From positions 13,464,624 to 13,528,623 of the forward strand of contig NC_054755.1 of the NCBI RefSeq assembly GCF_018143015.1: a stretch of 64,000 nt of DNA. Reading direction: 5' to 3'. Shown one piece after another: positions 62,022 through 64,000 of the stretch; positions within the stretch are counted from its first letter, which is position 1; each line of letters opens with the position of its first letter. The notes under the pieces were generated by a model. It did not search any database and was not told the DNA's origin. It worked only from the letters and a program-made list of their open reading frames with translations. Made by a program: the position numbers and the translations under genes. This stretch comes from Lytechinus variegatus. Its lineage: Eukaryota; Echinodermata; Echinoidea; Temnopleuroida; Toxopneustidae.

Positions 62022-62275
62022 GCGTACCTAGGATTTTCCACGGGGGGGAGGAAATCGTTGGCCAAAAAAAAATGACGAAAAAAAGAGTCCTCAACAGGAT
62101 ATAAAGGACATTTCTCAGCAGAAAAAAATGACAAGCAAAAAAAAGGTCTTTAACTTCTCGTCAGGGAGAGGGGGGGGGGGGGCAAGGATAGGTCGCTTGC
62201 ATGGGTTGTGACTCGTCAGGCGGGGCAGTCTGCCCCCCTGCCCCCCCCCCCCCACCCTGTAGGTACGCTTGTTCC
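62022..62275. mobile_element. G-run repeat element, second good copy
   Basis: GCGTACCTAGGATTTTCCAC at the left and GTAGGTACGC at the right are inverted. AAAAAATGACAAGCAAAAAA, TGCATGGGTTGTGACTCGTC and multiple G/C runs match the copy at 29288-29567. Confidence 0.82.
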
Positions 62276-62679
62276 TCTCTGGCATCACGTTCCTTTCCCT
62301 CTCAACACGTCTTCATGTAAAACTATCCGTAACGATTGCTTCTAAAATGACACGTCTTTTCACATTCTCGTGTCGAGAGTACACGCAACCGGCTGCAGCG
62401 GTCTCATGTATCTCCGGCAATGCCAACTGAGGCGAGATTTTACTCGCCGTTTACATGAGCAGGGATGACGGCTGGTTTAAAGGATTGTGTAAGAGGTAAT
62501 TTGTCTATTTCGCGTTGAGCCTATGTATTATGAAAGATACACGACAGAGACACAGCTATTAGACCATGAGAAGACAATCATACAATATTTTTTTTCCGAA
62601 TGCCATCTGACTATATTATGTTCATGGATCTTTCTATTCTGGTGCAAGCCGGTGCTGATGTATTGAATATCGTGCTTTG

Positions 62680-62726
62680 ACCCCCCCCCAAAAAAAAGAG
62701 AGAGAGAGAGAGAGGGGGGGGGGGCA
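62680..62726. repeat. C-run, A-run, (GA)n, G-run block
   Basis: C10, then A8, then (GA)n, then G10. Composite simple repeat, mirror-like in composition. Confidence 0.85.
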
Positions 62727-64000
62727 ATGCATGACAAGCCGGTTGATCAAATAGATCTATCCATTCCGTAAAAAGTCAAACCTCGTCAGTTATTTCTTTA
62801 AAATCAATAGAAATGTGATTCCTCTCACGGTAACACCCATCAAAACTGGAGACTTCCAAAACACTAAAAGCATGAATTTGGGGCATAATAACTCTTGGCA
62901 GTTTCAAACGACTCTCCTCTATTAAGGTGGCTTTTAGATTTCTATCTTTATCTACCATTAATGAGGCTTTGAAAATGGCATTGCTCTCCTCGCTCTCAGG
63001 CACGGATCGAGTACCCTAAGTACCTCTCGTACCAAGGAGAACTATCTAGAAGCCTGACACTTGCTTGATTAGCGTTTTTGCTCGACTAATTTCGGTTCGA
63101 GGTGGCGAGTCCTGGCGGGTGTTTCACGTAAAGCATCTTGCCAGTGATTTCACTGACTAATTCACTCTAAGCCAATCAGATGCAGGTATTTTCAGCAGCT
63201 TATCACAGTTGTTCATGAAAATCACAAATTATTGGTTTCATGAAAATGCTCCCCGGTCGATACGGAAGGCATTAGCCGTAACCAATTGCTTGGAGAGAGG
63301 GCACGTAGGTTTTAAATACAAAATGAGATGAAATTAAGGACGAGGTTCTCATTAACGCGTTGGGGCTCTGAGTTCATAACTTTTAATTACGGTGTCAGGA
63401 TGCTTATTAACCGCATGTCCCGTGTTATAGGCCCTATGCGCTTTCTCTTTAAATACTTTTAAATTAGATATACACAGATACAGGTATTGTATTATATATT
63501 TTGTTCACCCCCATGGTCATGATCATAATGGCAACTCCTGAACTCAGAAGTTTTAGTAGCAAAATCTTGCAGAAGAAAGTAACAGTTTCATTCCTTATTT
63601 TTTCACGTTTTTTTTTAAGGATTACGAAGCATGGTGGTTTGAGAGGTGGATGTCATTCTAATATGAAAAGTATATTTATACAGATTTGTTTCTTGTTTTA
63701 TGTTTTGGGGTTTGTCCTGCCTTTGTTGAGAGATCACATGATAGCCTCTAAGGATATTATTGTAAACAGTAAAACAAAAGTATTTTGATTAAATGATAAC
63801 TGAAGTCTACATTTCAAATTATATTGTGTATCTTTTCATAAAGTTGATGTATGCCGAAACACACTTACATGCTTAATAAATTAATTAAATTGCGGGGGTA
63901 ATATAGATTTATACGACATATACCTCTCTTTTTAATATACCCCCTTGCTTCTCATATCACTTTTCTTTCTTTTTTCGTATTTTCTTTCCCTTCCTGAAAA

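Noticed and set aside
63000..63060. Possible rRNA fragment
   Set aside because: Looked structured, but I could not match it to any conserved rRNA segment.

Overview
This window is animal nuclear DNA: AT-rich, with introns, LINE 3' ends, tRNA-derived SINEs, many small inverted-repeat transposons and long microsatellites. The repeat repertoire (SINEs with a shared body, long foldback elements, G-run repeats) looks most like an echinoderm, probably a sea urchin. That is an inference from recognition of repeat types. No bacterial, CRISPR or organellar sequence was seen.

Only three protein-coding loci are well supported. (1) 14349-17073 (+) is a decayed DDE-type transposase with N-terminal C2H2-like zinc fingers. 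It is readable end to end but broken by about seven one-base frameshifts. (2) 18963-23319 (+) is an apparently intact four-exon gene of 521 codons. It has a PB1-like N-terminus and matches a family often annotated in fish as 'SAMD3-like'. It lies directly downstream of the transposase on the same strand. (3) 32704-35084 (+) is an apparently intact three-exon gene for a secreted YHYH-domain protein of about 299 residues with a clear signal peptide.

Layout. 1-8 kb: microsatellites, a LINE 3' end, a MITE and a foldback element. 8.8-13.9 kb: two tandem-repeat elements around a 2.55-kb inverted-repeat element carrying eight copies of a 15-bp motif. 14.3-23.3 kb: transposase and partner gene, with three inverted-repeat elements between or inside them. 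24.3-27.5 kb: MITEs and a tandem-repeat element. 31.4-35.1 kb: two adjacent foldback elements, the second abutting the first exon of the YHYH gene. 35.1-64 kb: essentially a gene desert filled with foldback elements, LINE 3' ends, four SINEs, MITEs, microsatellites and a 505-bp tandem duplication.

The best candidate for an under-described system is the 14.3-23.3 kb pair: a zinc-finger DDE transposase followed by a spliced PB1-domain partner gene. The second is the 9.8-12.4 kb element, which has no recognisable protein, a 4-bp target-site duplication and a repeated GTTACGTATGGGACA motif.

Stretches where I see nothing assignable: 1-360, 916-1380, 1770-4590, 6450-6980, 7040-7627, 12370-13140, 13860-14340, 23890-24340, 24650-25350, 27500-28480, 29570-31460, 35150-36945, 37840-38640, 38690-39590, 40040-42190, 42350-43390, 43600-44640, 47090-47680, 47835-49155, 49920-50640, 51625-53055, 53650-55165, 57190-58100, 58165-59710, 61500-62020 and 62745-64000, apart from short homopolymers or simple repeats.
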